Source: Lingula anatina
Lineage: Eukaryota > Brachiopoda > Lingulata > Lingulida > Lingulidae
Assembly: GCF_001039355.2 (NCBI RefSeq)
Contig: NW_019774870.1
Location: 449,324 to 513,323, forward strand
DNA: 64,000 nt
Direction of reading: 5' to 3'
Of this stretch, positions 24,531-36,341 are shown in pieces. The stretch's first letter is position 1, and every line of letters begins with the position of its first letter. Position numbers and translations under genes: made by a program. Below the pieces are notes generated by a model. That model was not told where the DNA came from. It searched no databases and was given only the letters and a program-made list of their open reading frames with translations.

Positions 24531-27500
24531 TAGAACATGATGAAGCTGGCATGCAATGGATTTGACGCTCTAGTTGTCAAACTACAATTAAGACAATTAA
24601 TTGCATTTATGTAGGAAATTGTTTGTTTCTAGTGGTGGTAATAACTTTGTTAATAATACATCAACGTTTTGTTTATAGGAAATAGTCTCAGTTTGGATCT
24701 TGTGTCTGCACATTTTGACCTTAAGCAGTTGCCCAAGGTAAGGTGATAACAGATGTCCGGGGTTGTAAATTGTCTTAGCTGCTGTGTATCTAGGCACACA
24801 CATTTATTCTTATGAAATATGTTTTTGGGAACTATTTCTATCGAGCTGCTTCAGTGAGAAGTCGTTCAGCTTTTTAGCTGCGGAGATATTTACTCGCAGT
24901 TTTAGCAGCCATACTGTATTATTACTTACGTTTCTTTATTTTTATTTGTACATGTTCTTCCTGGGATATGGGTTTGTAGTTGCACAAATTTATTTTAGTA
25001 GCACATAGGATTCAGATATCATGTTAGATGTTGTTAATCATTCCAATATTTTCACAAGCACTCCTCGGTTGGCAGGGATGTGTGCTTCTCTCACATCTTA
25101 TGGCCTTTTATTTTTGTGTCAACTTTTTGCTCCTATAGCTGTTGTGCTTTCTCATATTTTTCTTAATTAATCTTGGTTATACTCATTAACATATTTTATT
25201 GCTTTTATATTATGGCACTTAAATAATTTGGGGGATGTTATGTTATCTCCCCAGTTTTGTAACTTTGTATCTTATTAGTTTTCTACATTAATAAATGACA
25301 ATTTTCAGTCATATGGACTTATCTTACTTACTTCGGAGCAAAAACAGAGCTTCGTTGTGCTTGTGAACATTTGGCTACTTAAAGAAGAACTTTCCTATTA
25401 ATGTTTGACAACAAGCTACAAGACTGATGCTCTTTTGTACTTTAGGTACATATTGATGTTTGGGAACTATAAGTAATCCGTCTTTGCCCACGACCCGCTA
25501 TGCCTTATATTATCTTATCAATTGACCTTGTCATTTGACGTGGGTTTAAGACACGATGACAAACAGATAGCTCTAGTCCAAATGAGGTTATTTATGGTAG
25601 ACGTCCTTAGTTCACATACACTTGTGTCTGGTGCGCAGACATATTAGGGGCAAGTAAAAGGGCGTTTGAAAGTCATTGGTTGTACAGAGAGGTAAGTTTA
25701 TGATATATGTGTAGTACATTAAAGGGAAATATAACTGTGGATCCACCGAACTAGACGGTCAACAGTTTACTCAGATTTGTATAATACTGGCGTTCTTATT
25801 TGATCTAAATTAATCATGATAAATGATTTTGACATTCAGGGAGGTTTTTTTTTCTTTCCTTTTGATAAGTGCTTGTTTCGATCAATGAAAGACCTTTTTT
25901 GTTTTATTTGAATTAGCGTTAATTCACACAAAGTAATTGTGGCTCAAAAATAATTTATTCACAATATACTTAACATATATCTACACTAACCTATAATATG
26001 TTCTGGAATGGAGCCTTAATTTAACGGCGGGTGAGAGGGTGGGAGGAGACTGACCACTCACTGGTCACCTGCGTCTTGTTAATAGGTCGGTGTTAAGATA
26101 TATATATGTAGGTACCATTGTAGTACATGTAGAAAACAAATCAATTCTCATTAACTGCCATTAATATAACAATAAAATGATAGCGACTGTTTTGATATGT
26201 TGCTTTCATGTATAATTGGAAAACCAACGAAAATACAGTCAATTGTAAAAAAAAAAAAGATGGAAAATAAATGTAAGGGATATACATTATGTAATTTTTG
26301 TCCTGAATTAATTTCAGAGCTCTATGGTCAGTGTGTCTAAATTTATATATTCTGACCACTGAGAAGCCATACATTTCCACCTGGTCCCATGTATTTTTTT
26401 AGATCAAGTCAAAGCTTCGTATTGCATTTAATTGTAATTGTTTTTGCTATGTTGCTTTCATACTCAATTAAATATATATTTAGCTGTTTAAACGGTGTGT
26501 CAATTTTGGAAGAGGAGCGGTATCTATTACCATTTTTCAGATCAAGATTCGAGTACCGTGTATATGACAGTATTTTGAAAAGTCTGGTGTTAAAGTTATT
26601 AGCATATTTTGTTATTAAAAATATTAACCAATCTCTCCCCAAAAATCTAGATGTAATGTTGTTTTTTACCGTTAATTACCAGTTTACAACGAAAATTAAA
26701 AGGATAAATAGTCTTATCTTCTCAGGACGCCCTATATTTTGACTTACACGGATATGTTTGTTTAAGTCTAACAGACGCATTGATCAAACATGGTTTTAAC
26801 ATAACAACTTGATCCAAACGAAATGTTTAAACAAGAGAATCAAGCACGGGGCAGTTTAGGTAAAACATCAGTTGAGCGTGTTAATTTTTCATAATTGAAG
26901 GCGTATGGACTTATGAAAAATTATGCACTTTTCAGAAGCTCAGCTTTATATACCCGCAGTGGTATTGAAACATATATATACTATATATACCTTATAGAAA
27001 GCCACAGCGCTCAAACCATATTTGATAAGAATTTTAACTGGGTAAATCTGGTTATATCCTTGTTTAAATCCTTGTTTAACTGGTTAAATCCTTGTTTTTC
27101 TTTATATCCGACCGTAGTTTTTTTTTTGCTTAGGATGTACATGGGGTAATGCACTGGCCCAGTGCCGGGACTTGAATAAGGCTTCTTTCGGATACAATAT
27201 GTAAACCAATTAAAATAATATACAAATGAATTTCATCCATGTGACCTCTAGACTAGATTATTGCAACAGCCTCTTGTTCGGAATACCTAAGAATCAAATA
27301 GAAAAAACATTAGGCTATTCATAAATTATAAGCAGCCTGTCTCCTCCGTAAAACTCGGAAGTCCGACCACATTTCACATAAGTTTTCCGCGATCTTTATT
27401 GGGTACCCGTGGTTATCTTTATTATATTTTAATTTTTATTACTTTTATAGTAGTCTTTAATTTATCTGTGTAGTTTTAATTTTTATATACATAAATTACA

Positions 27501-27558
27501 GCACTGAGACTCATGTGTATAGCGCTGTTTAAAGAACATGTTTTCATGCATTCCAAGG

Positions 27559-30500
27559 ATGATGGACGTTACTGCTGTGCTAAGTTGGCTTACTTTGAAG
27601 ACTTTCTTGGTTGGCGTTATGGTGTTCCTGTTGGTGATGTCATATCTACAGAGGAGGAAGTACAAACTGCCGCCAGGACCCCCACAGCTGCCGATACTGG
27701 GGAACTACTTAGGTCAGTACAAAAGTGAATGTCATATCTGCATTTATATAGATTTTTACAACTGACTTCGTTTAACCAAATAACAATTGTTATTGTTTTA
27801 CACAATGTGCTTAACGGGTGTTTTTATTTTATTTCTAGCATTTAGGAAAGACAAACGGATGTTCACAGTATTCACGAAGATGGCAAAGACACACGGCGAT
27901 ATATTTACAGTGAACTTAGGTCGGTTCCATTCTGTGTTAACATGAATTACTTTCGTACAAGTCAGATCGTTCATTCAATAAATTATTAATACTATTATGT
28001 CAAGTATGATGTGCAATGAACCTTCATCAGGCTCCCGTTTCACAAAGAATCTTAAATCCGTAGTCGACTAGCTCGGGCTGGGTGACCTAGCTAGGTCGAC
28101 TACGCTGCAGTCGACTAGGAGTGTTTCACAAAGAATCTAACATCTTAGCTTGGCGTGCTTACCAAAGTCGACGCGCACGAGAAACTCTTCAAGAAAAGGA
28201 GGTGTAAAATTCCAAAAGTTTCGCAAGACATGACGTTTCATGGCCTCTTTCGGCCGAGAACGATCGTTTATCAACAATAAAAATCAGCCAAAACACAAAC
28301 AAAGTTTGTTTTTGAACTTTATTGATTAGTTTAACTTCAATACAACTTCAAAGTAACAGTTAAACATTAGCTTGTCGTGGAACACTGCTGACGGACGTCT
28401 AGCGGTCAAAAACATAAACAAACACGAGATCGGCTGGGTAAAATGGAATTTTATTTTTTATTTCAATATTCCATAAATGTCATAGCTATTTAAGGATATT
28501 ATAACACAATATCTTGAAGGAGGTATGTTCTTTCCAAATTTTTGTTGTTTATGCTCTCATTTACCGAGTTTTAGTTGAGCTTGCCGACTTAAGTCTCCTC
28601 CCGAGGAGGCTTGACATCGTCGACTAGCAGCTAAGAAAAAAACGACGTAAGCGACCTTTTAGATTCTTTGTGAAACGGGACTTAGTGACGTAACGACTTA
28701 ATTACGTTGGTAACCAAGCTCAAGTCAGGGAAACCGAATTAAGTTTTTTTGTGAAACGGGAGCCAGGGTAAGTACACACTTACTGGGTAAGGAAATTTTG
28801 ATTTAGAACTGGCAACACCGCGTGAAATATAAGTGTGGTAAATGAAGTCTAAACGAGGAAGTTAAATTTAGATATAGTTTGATATTATTAAGAAGCGTTT
28901 GATGCTCTTGTTTCGAACGTATAGGGCCTAATCGTATAATCAACAGCTTTTCTGCATTCTACTCAACGCTAGGGGGGAGCGTGTTAGTCTTTTCATCTGA
29001 TTACATTTAGCGAAAGTCATCGCAGAGAAAATCCAAAATACCTAGTACGAAATACCTACCTGTAGTAGTTTCAATGTAAACGCACCATAAAATGAAATAC
29101 ATGTATGTACATTCTTTATGCATTTAAGCCAATTTGACTAATTTTTAGACATTCCTTTCAATTCTTCCATTCATTTCAGGTTTTGGTCAAACTGTTATCG
29201 TCCTCCATTCAGCCGATATTGTGCACGAGGCCCTGGTTGAGAAAAAAGAGGTATTTGCCGGAAGGGATAATTTATTTTGGTCGTGTAAGTATGGTTCGAT
29301 AAAAAGATGCAGATGCAAAACTGTTTACATCAAAACGCATACAGTTTGTATAATGTTTTGACTAAAGAGCCCAGCTAATATATCGAACTGTCAATAAGTG
29401 AAAATGATTTGCAATACCGCAGTTTCATTCGAGATAATTTTGTGTACAGTTTAAGTTTTTAATGGAATTGAGATTTTCGAAGATATTGTTTTGAATGTGT
29501 TTTAATTAAATAATTAAAGCTAAGATTTGCCATGTTTAGTTACCCACATCATACATTAGATTTATATGTCTGTGATATCACAAGGATAGATTATTCCTTT
29601 TCTACAGTTGAACTGCTGTCAGGCGGATATAAAGATATCGTATTCGCTAATTATGGACCCCTATGGACCATGCAGAGGAGGATGGCTATGAAAGCGTTCA
29701 GGTATATTAATCAGTCTTTTCAAACTGTGTAGATCAAGGAGACCCATTTGGATATGGAAAATAGAAAGTAATGATGATTCAAAAGACGTGTTTTTATTCT
29801 GTATGGTCGCAGCAGAAGAAAATAGGGACACAGTGTGCCGTGGCAGATCCCCCACCCATGATAGAGACTTCGATTTCCATTAATTTCCACAAGTAAGCAT
29901 TGTCCTAGATTTTGACTCACTTACGTCAGGCTAACCCTTACCTGTATAATTTAATGGAGGGTGGACTCTCTGTTACACGGACTCCGGCACTGGTCCTTCA
30001 GAGAAAATGTCGAAACTAAATTGGTTCTGTTTAAATACCACTACTAAATGACGAATTTATGTATTTTTATCCTTAACTCTTAAACGCACTGTATATAGTG
30101 CTTAGATGATTGTCTACTTTTCAGGACTTACATAGCTAGTGACAAGCTAGAGCAACTTGCAAAGTCTTCTTTTGGGGAGGTTGCCAAGATGCTGGAAAAA
30201 CAAACGGAACCTGTGGATTTGTCCGAATATATTCGCCTGACGGTTTATAATGTCATTTGCAGGATGACCTTTGGGAAAAGGTGACTTCATTTAATCTTTT
30301 ATTTTAAAGTCGTGACGTCTTTGCACATTTTAAAGACAATTTACATCTTTAGGGTAAAACAAGGGAAAATTCAATCTTTATTAATGAAAAAAAAAAATGA
30401 TCAGACGGTATCAGCTATGTTAGGAACTGTGGTCTTGGGATGTGAAAAAATGAAAGCGCATTTCTATTTTTGTCAATGAAAACAGGTTTTTGAAAATACT

Positions 30501-32171
30501 TTCAGCTACAAAGTCAATGACCCAGAGTTTGTTTGGCTAAAAAACAAAATGGACGAAATGATGGGATTATTCACAGACTTCATACCAGCCGATCTTCTTC
30601 CATTTTTGAAACATGTGCCTATCAAGTCAACACAGGTTGCAAAAAGAACAATGCAAGATCTGATCGATTTCCAAACAGTTCAGGTCAATGAGCACAAGGC
30701 AACCTTGACACCAGGTATTAACCTATTATATGACCTTCATAACAACACGAATGTACATCCCTTTACCACAGTATAAAAACCATATAACCTTAGGTGGTGG
30801 ATATTTTCTTGGCAACTTCTTAGCTGACCTTAGTTTATGACAGTGATTTTCCAGCCCGCCTGAAAGATGTAGAGCAACGATACACGTGTTTCATCCATCC
30901 TATTATAATACAAATGGATTATACAACTCAAAAAATATAAGAAAGACATATATGACACGCTACAGTCCTTTTAATTGTCTTTGTTGAAACTTTAGATAGG
31001 CCTTTTTGTGTTCGACTTTGTATATCGTCAATTTACCTACCTTATTACTTGTTGTACAAACACAATATTTTCAGGTATGTGTTCAGCATAGCATCACATT
31101 TCCATGCATCAGATATTATCCAGAAAAGAAATTTAGATTCTTAATGATATGCATCCATAAAGCGAAAAAAATATTTTCCAATTCTCCTTTAATCGATAAT
31201 CCTGAGCATTTTATCAAAAATTCTTACACAACTTCTTGAGTTTTGCTATTCACTGACAAACAAATAAACTTCGGTAAAATCATAACCCCCTTGGAGAAGG
31301 TAACACAATAATATTTACAGTATCTGATTAAAATATAACATTTTATTGCCATGACTTCTTTAAATTTGGAACCTAATTTGAACTACAAGTCGTATGACTA
31401 AAAAAGCTATTGCTAACTGTTAGTAATGTTACGGTGATATGATCTTACCTATTTCGACATTTTTCAGGAAAGGCAAGAGACATTACCGACCAACTGCTGT
31501 TGGTACGCCAAGAGCTGGACGCAGGGAGCGACGGGTCCCTGATGGAGACATTAACAGACAAGCATATCATTCAGACCATAATGGACGTGTTTTTTGGTAC
31601 GTTTCAATCCCCTAATCCCATATGTCTTAACACATACACAAGTATACAGAAACCTTCATTCCTACATAATTTTATTGCATTTTTCTATTTTTTGGAACAA
31701 CTTATGTAACAGTCGCACTGCGCCACGGGTCACTCATTGCAATGAAAAGCCAATGAAAGAGTCACTAAAGGAATACATGGTACATTTGAAAAACTCATGG
31801 AAACAGATTATTGGGAAAGTCTCTTAGGGATCCTATAGCATGGGTGGTATTATTTTCTTTGTTTTTGTAGCTGGTGTCTTGACGTCAACAGAAACACTGA
31901 AGTGGACCATGTTGTATATTGCGGACAACCCGGAGATACAGGAGGAGATGCACCAGGAAATTAGTGGAGTTTTGGGTGAGGTCTCTCCCTCTCTCTCTCT
32001 CTCTCTCAAATGCGGTTGTCTCAGTGTGTGCATGTATCACTGTAAAAACGTCTCATACATTAGGGAACGCTCACTTTTTTAAAATAAAATGCACTCCATT
32101 TACCAACATATATAATCTGTATGCCCTGTTCAACCTTTGTATTTGAGCCAAAACGCAAGTGCCAGTTACAA

Positions 32172-32221
<50 letters not shown>

Positions 32222-33788
32222 TAATAATAATTTATTATTTTAAGTGAAACATTGGGTACTAGAACATCGTTCTCACTTGTTGATGAGCTTGACATGTCTG
32301 TGACGTTATATGTAGGGATGGTGATTTGTTCTCTTTTTCGAATACTACAAACCTATGGAAAAAACATAAATGTTATTAACTATGCGTACAAGATTAAAAA
32401 TGAAAAGTAATGTTTTTTCTCAGACATAAAGGGATAAAAATCGGCCCGAAACACATCTTAGGCAAGTTTTTCGTTTTTCTAAAACATCGACATCAACCGA
32501 ACTCTACTTTCTCTTAAATTTGTATCTGCTTTATTTATTTACCCAGCGGACGATCTAGACGACCTGCGTCACAGTAAATCCAAGCTGCCATATTGCGAGG
32601 CGGTTCTCCGCGAAGTTATGCGCATGCGTCCGGCTGCCCCGGTGGCTCTCGGGCACCAGGCGATTCGAGATACAAAAATTGGTAAGCCGATTGTGCACGC
32701 ACTTGTTTAAGATTGCACTTGTGTGTGTTTGTTTGAGTTCTCCTCGTTTTGTATTGGTACATTTACCCTTCTCCGAGGAACTCTCTCTGTGGATCTTTAC
32801 GTGCATGCATTCGTATGCTCTCATGTGTCGTTTTACACATGCATTTGTCCGTGACTCCTTGGTTACCAACTTTCCACGAGTAACCTTTAGAAACTGTAAA
32901 TGTTTCAATTAGTCCATTAGTGCACGACACCTCTATGTGTATGAGGCTGTATCAAAAAGCGATATCGTAAAACATGTCCATATAATAGGTGTTTTGCCTG
33001 TTAAATACATATATATATATTTATCCCTTCAGTTTTGCCCGAAATATATCTATCATTCTTCCAAACTAGGCGATTATGACCTGCCAAAGGGGACTGTGGT
33101 ATTTCCAAACTTATGGGGGATACACCATGATCCCAGAAATTGGGAGTCGCCAGAAGTTTTCAAACCAGAGCGATTTCTGGACAAAGATGGCAACTTGAAA
33201 CCGACTGATACCAAGATATGGGTGCCGTTCTCCTCTGGGAAGAGGAAATGTGCCGGCGAAGGTCTGGCCAAAGCTGACATTATGATGATTATGGTACGTA
33301 AACATGACATTTGATCACACCACACTAACACTTTATCAGAAAAAATGTTATTTTTTATGATTATTAGATGAAACATAGAAAGAAGAAGAAAAAACATTTG
33401 TTGGGTAAAAATGGTAAGAACAGAAATGTAACCTTGGTCCTAATTTGTTGAAAGAGACAGACGGTTACTTTATACAAAGTAATAGTGGTTTGCTCAAAGA
33501 AAGAGCTAATAAATTTTATCAACCATCATCTAATCACACATTTTAACCATAAAAAGCATTATTTTGATATGTTATTGCTGTAAAAGAAGGCCGGAACGAA
33601 TAAAGATTACTGTATAATTATAGATCTAAACTATTCCACCGTATTTTTTTCAGGCCATGTTTTTCCAGCGGTTCAAAGTGAGTTTTCCTCCAGGACAGAA
33701 ACCAGATTTCGAACCTGCCATGTATCCATTTGACTGCATCCCAAAACCGCAGAAGTTGATCATAGAAAAAAGGGAAACAGTTTGTTAG
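27559..33788 (+). CDS. Cytochrome P450 D, clan 2, complete
   Basis: A P450 monooxygenase of 508 residues, the closest paralogue of P450-C. Exons: 27559-27712, 27839-27919, 29180-29284, 29608-29701, 30125-30280, 30506-30714, 31468-31596, 31871-31975, 32547-32681, 33070-33293, 33654-33788 (TAG). Every exon has the same length as in P450-C. It starts MMDVTAVLSW with an N-terminal anchor and PPGPPQLPILG. The I-helix reads AGVLTSTET, with Leu at the usual acidic position; the K-helix is EVMRMRP and the haem loop FSSGKRKCAGEG. An in-frame ATG at 27538 would add seven residues, but the C paralogue and a possible acceptor (CCAAG at 27553-27557) favour 27559. Intron 2 (1.26 kb) holds a Harbinger-like element and a MITE remnant. 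The coding frame is open throughout, so the gene looks functional. Substrate unknown. Confidence 0.95.
28031..28763. mobile_element. Harbinger-like non-autonomous element in P450-D intron 2
   Basis: Terminal inverted repeats GCTCCCGTTTCACAAA (28031 on) and the inverse ending at 28763, with CAG on both sides (28028-28030 and 28764-28766). A three-base CAG duplication fits the CWG targets of PIF/Harbinger elements. Internal copies of the end (TTTCACAAAGAATCTAA near 28123 and its inverse near 28660) make a nested inverted repeat. It has no coding capacity. It is absent from P450-C intron 2. Confidence 0.75.
28915..29075. mobile_element. MITE family 1, decayed copy in P450-D intron 2
   Basis: Shares CAGCTTTTCT, CTACTCAACGC.AGG and the GCGAAAGTC...GCAGAG segment with the family 1 copy in P450-C intron 2, and ends with TAGTTTCAATG. 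The left repeat is eroded. Being in the paralogous intron, it was probably present before the C/D duplication. Confidence 0.6.
31982..32007. repeat. CT microsatellite in P450-D intron 8
   Basis: A CT run of about 26 bases just after the exon 8 donor, at the same position as the longer run in P450-C. Confidence 0.9.
32171..32230. repeat. AAT microsatellite in P450-D intron 8
   Basis: About 20 AAT units with one interruption; not present in the P450-C counterpart as a long run. Confidence 0.95.
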
Positions 33789-36341
33789 CATGCCAACGAA
33801 ATAGAACCAGGATGTAACGTCCATATTTTGACCTGCTTTGGTGATAGCTTTATTATTCCAAACCAAAACTCTGACGACAAACAATGATATGAATATAAAA
33901 TAAGAGTATAAGCACGTGTTAATGTTGTATATACATATGATTAAACGAGGAAAGCTGATTCATTCTATTATGATGCAAATATATTTTGCCAATTTCTTAT
34001 TTTGTAGGTTGATTAATTTGTCAAACGTATAAATACATGTATATACAGGTATACAATAGGATAAGTAGTGCCGTCTCTTGGTGTTAAAGAATTCCTATGG
34101 TTAACAATTGTTCCATCTTGGCGTTCAAACAAATCACAAAAGTCACCTCCCATTAAAAAGATGGCATATTCTTTCATCCGAGGTATATTATGCCATCCGC
34201 CCTTTTCAGTTGGTAAATTAGCATTACAAGTTCTTAAAGGGATAATAACTCTCCTTATTAGATGTATATTTCACAATAAAACATTGTAAACAGCTCATAG
34301 AAATATTATATATTCTGTTTTACCTGTTTTACTTCTCATCGGACCACATGACCTTCATAGATGGCTATACTCTGTAATAATCTTTTGAGAGATTATTAGA
34401 AAAAAAAATTTTGAAAAAAATTATAAACAGGGACTAGCTTCGAATGTAGAAATAGGTTCATTAACCATTGGTAAGCATTGAGAAATCGTTGTTTACTCTA
34501 AAAAAATTATTTTTTGGCCAAAATGAACAGTTATTCAAGTTTCATATTTATATTGCTTTTGTCAGAGGCAATTTCAGTAAATACATGTACTTCTCCAAAC
34601 CTAACTCAATTGAATGCATCACCTTTCCATCTTTTAAAAATCGCTCTTTAAGCAAGGTCCCTTAAAAATAATGATTTTCAGTTATACACTTATAATGGTT
34701 TCTTTTGATATTCTAAATAAAATTTTAAAAGCAATGATTTTCGACGCTTACGCTCAAACAAGAAGGTGACAAACAGTCGTACGTACGGTATCTATCGGTC
34801 CATATTTTTTTTAAAATTCCCCTTACACAAATGAAACGTTTTGTTACTTGGCCACTTTGTCGTGGTGGAGTCCCTCCCATGGCTTCCGACTTAATCTAAG
34901 CTCATCCGTTGATCTTCCCATTTGCCCATAAGGATGGAAAAGAACACGTAATTTATAGATATAATACATTACTTTGAGTTATCTTAGTGAATGATATTTG
35001 TTACATTGAGATAATATTTTTGTTTCGTGTTTATCAAGATTATTTTGTTTTTTTTCTCTGTCATTTTACCCTTCTTTATTATATTCTATGTTTCCTCCTC
35101 TTTGACTTAAATATTTGAAAACTGACAAAATAAACAAATGAATTGATGCTAAGTGACCTGTTTTCCAGCTCTTTATTTCAATTAAAAATGACAATATGAA
35201 CATTGAAATAAACATATTATATAATAACTATCACCCTGTATTCGGCTAAACTAGAGCGACAGGATACCATGCCACCATGTCAATTTTGCACCTTATATAA
35301 AAGGCTGAATATAGCAGAGGGTATAGCCTTACATAATCCACCGTTATATGCATAATTTTGGAAACATTTTTCGCACCTCTGCACAATGTCAAGTTCCTAT
35401 CATCACCAAAGCAGTACAAATGTTTAAAAGCGCCTTCTCCTTACGCCTTGCTCCCACACACCGGTGTGGCAGGAACGGTAGTCCTTTGAATGGAAGTCCA
35501 GGGTAGTTCTTTTAATGGAAGTCCGGGGTCCAATTTGATTAGGACAGGTTAGGTTTTTTTTTTTTTTTGGGGGGGGGGGGGGTATTGGGGTTAGTATTGG
35601 GACGAATGTCACCAGTACAGAGAAATGGAAAACGGACTACGGTTCCTAGCGGACTTACATTCCTGTCACACCGGTCTTAAATCGGCCTACGTATGACCTA
35701 CGTATGACCTAAATTGCACAGGAGTGAAATATATGTCTTGTTATTTTAATCGTCAAACTGGTTTCAAATTTGAAAATAAGACTGGTGTAGTAATCACATT
35801 TTAAAATAACATTATGTGTAGGTGATAACTATTAGACGTTTGTCAGGATAAGTAGGTATCCCGAGATGGAATGTTCCGTCCACTGTGAATAAATTTTGAA
35901 ACTTGTTCAATGTTAATTATTCTTACATATGCCCCATGTGGTTTCTGAATACATTTCCACATCGTCTTAATTCCAAATCGGAATAATGCTGAGACAATGC
36001 ATTGCTAACGAATTAAATGATCGGAAACATCGTTCGTAAACACGACCCCCAACCCCCATTTCGCCTATACTAGGGAAGAAGACGACGCATCAATAAGAAA
36101 TTAACTCGTTACCAAGGTGAAACGATGATTTTCTCAAGCCAGCATGTAGTGCGTGCCTTGCCAAAATAAGCTCTTGTAGCCACTGTGAGACGCAAACATC
36201 ACTTTCTCTTTGGCTGTTACGTAACCAGTTAAAACCTTCATCCGTGGAAAAAAAAACTTCCAAATTACAATGAATGGCTCCAAATATGTACTTAGTGCAC
36301 TCGTGTAACGGGAAAGTGTAGAACTCGTTCTGGCTGAAATA
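33789..36341. other. Convergent intergenic region between P450-D and P450-E
   Basis: About 2.5 kb holding the 3' flanks of both genes. An AATAAA at about 34276 could serve P450-D. The MITE at 35462-35677 is the only recognisable element. The rest is AT-rich with no supported ORF. Confidence 0.65.
35462..35677. mobile_element. MITE family 2, copy b
   Basis: Ends are ACCGGTGTGGCAGGAA and its near inverse complement TTCCTGTCACACCGGT. The interior contains GGTAGTCCTTTGAATGGAAG, a T-run then G-run near 35554-35582, and TGGGACGAATGTCACCAGTA. It is inverted relative to the other two copies and lies between the convergent P450-D and P450-E. Confidence 0.8.

Larger units (their letters stand above)
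21480..27558. other. Intergenic region between P450-C and P450-D
   Basis: About 6 kb without a supported host gene. 21480-22800 is AT-rich 3' flank of P450-C with a poly-A run at 21755-21780 and an AATAAA at about 22311. 22870-24530 is the Tc1 copy. 24530-26900 is partly paralogous to the DNA upstream of P450-C. 26900-27550 shows nothing I recognise beyond the expected 5' flank of P450-D. Confidence 0.7.
22800..33790 (+). repeat. Segmental duplication, copy with P450-D
   Basis: The partner of 12950-21480, in direct orientation. It is longer mainly because of the Tc1 copy at 22870-24530, an extra stretch at about 24600-25380 and a Harbinger-like element in intron 2. It lacks the MITE at 13365-13535 and the foldback element at 15711-15994. 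Confidence 0.85.

Noticed and set aside
26389-26742. 117-residue ORF upstream of P450-D
   Set aside because: Composition is AT-driven and hydrophobic by chance. The sequence is partly the duplicated non-coding block shared with 14.3-14.6 kb, where the frame is not kept.
32071-32295. Minus-strand ORF with a long Tyr run
   Set aside because: It translates the AAT microsatellite and flanks in P450-D intron 8; there is no domain or start context.
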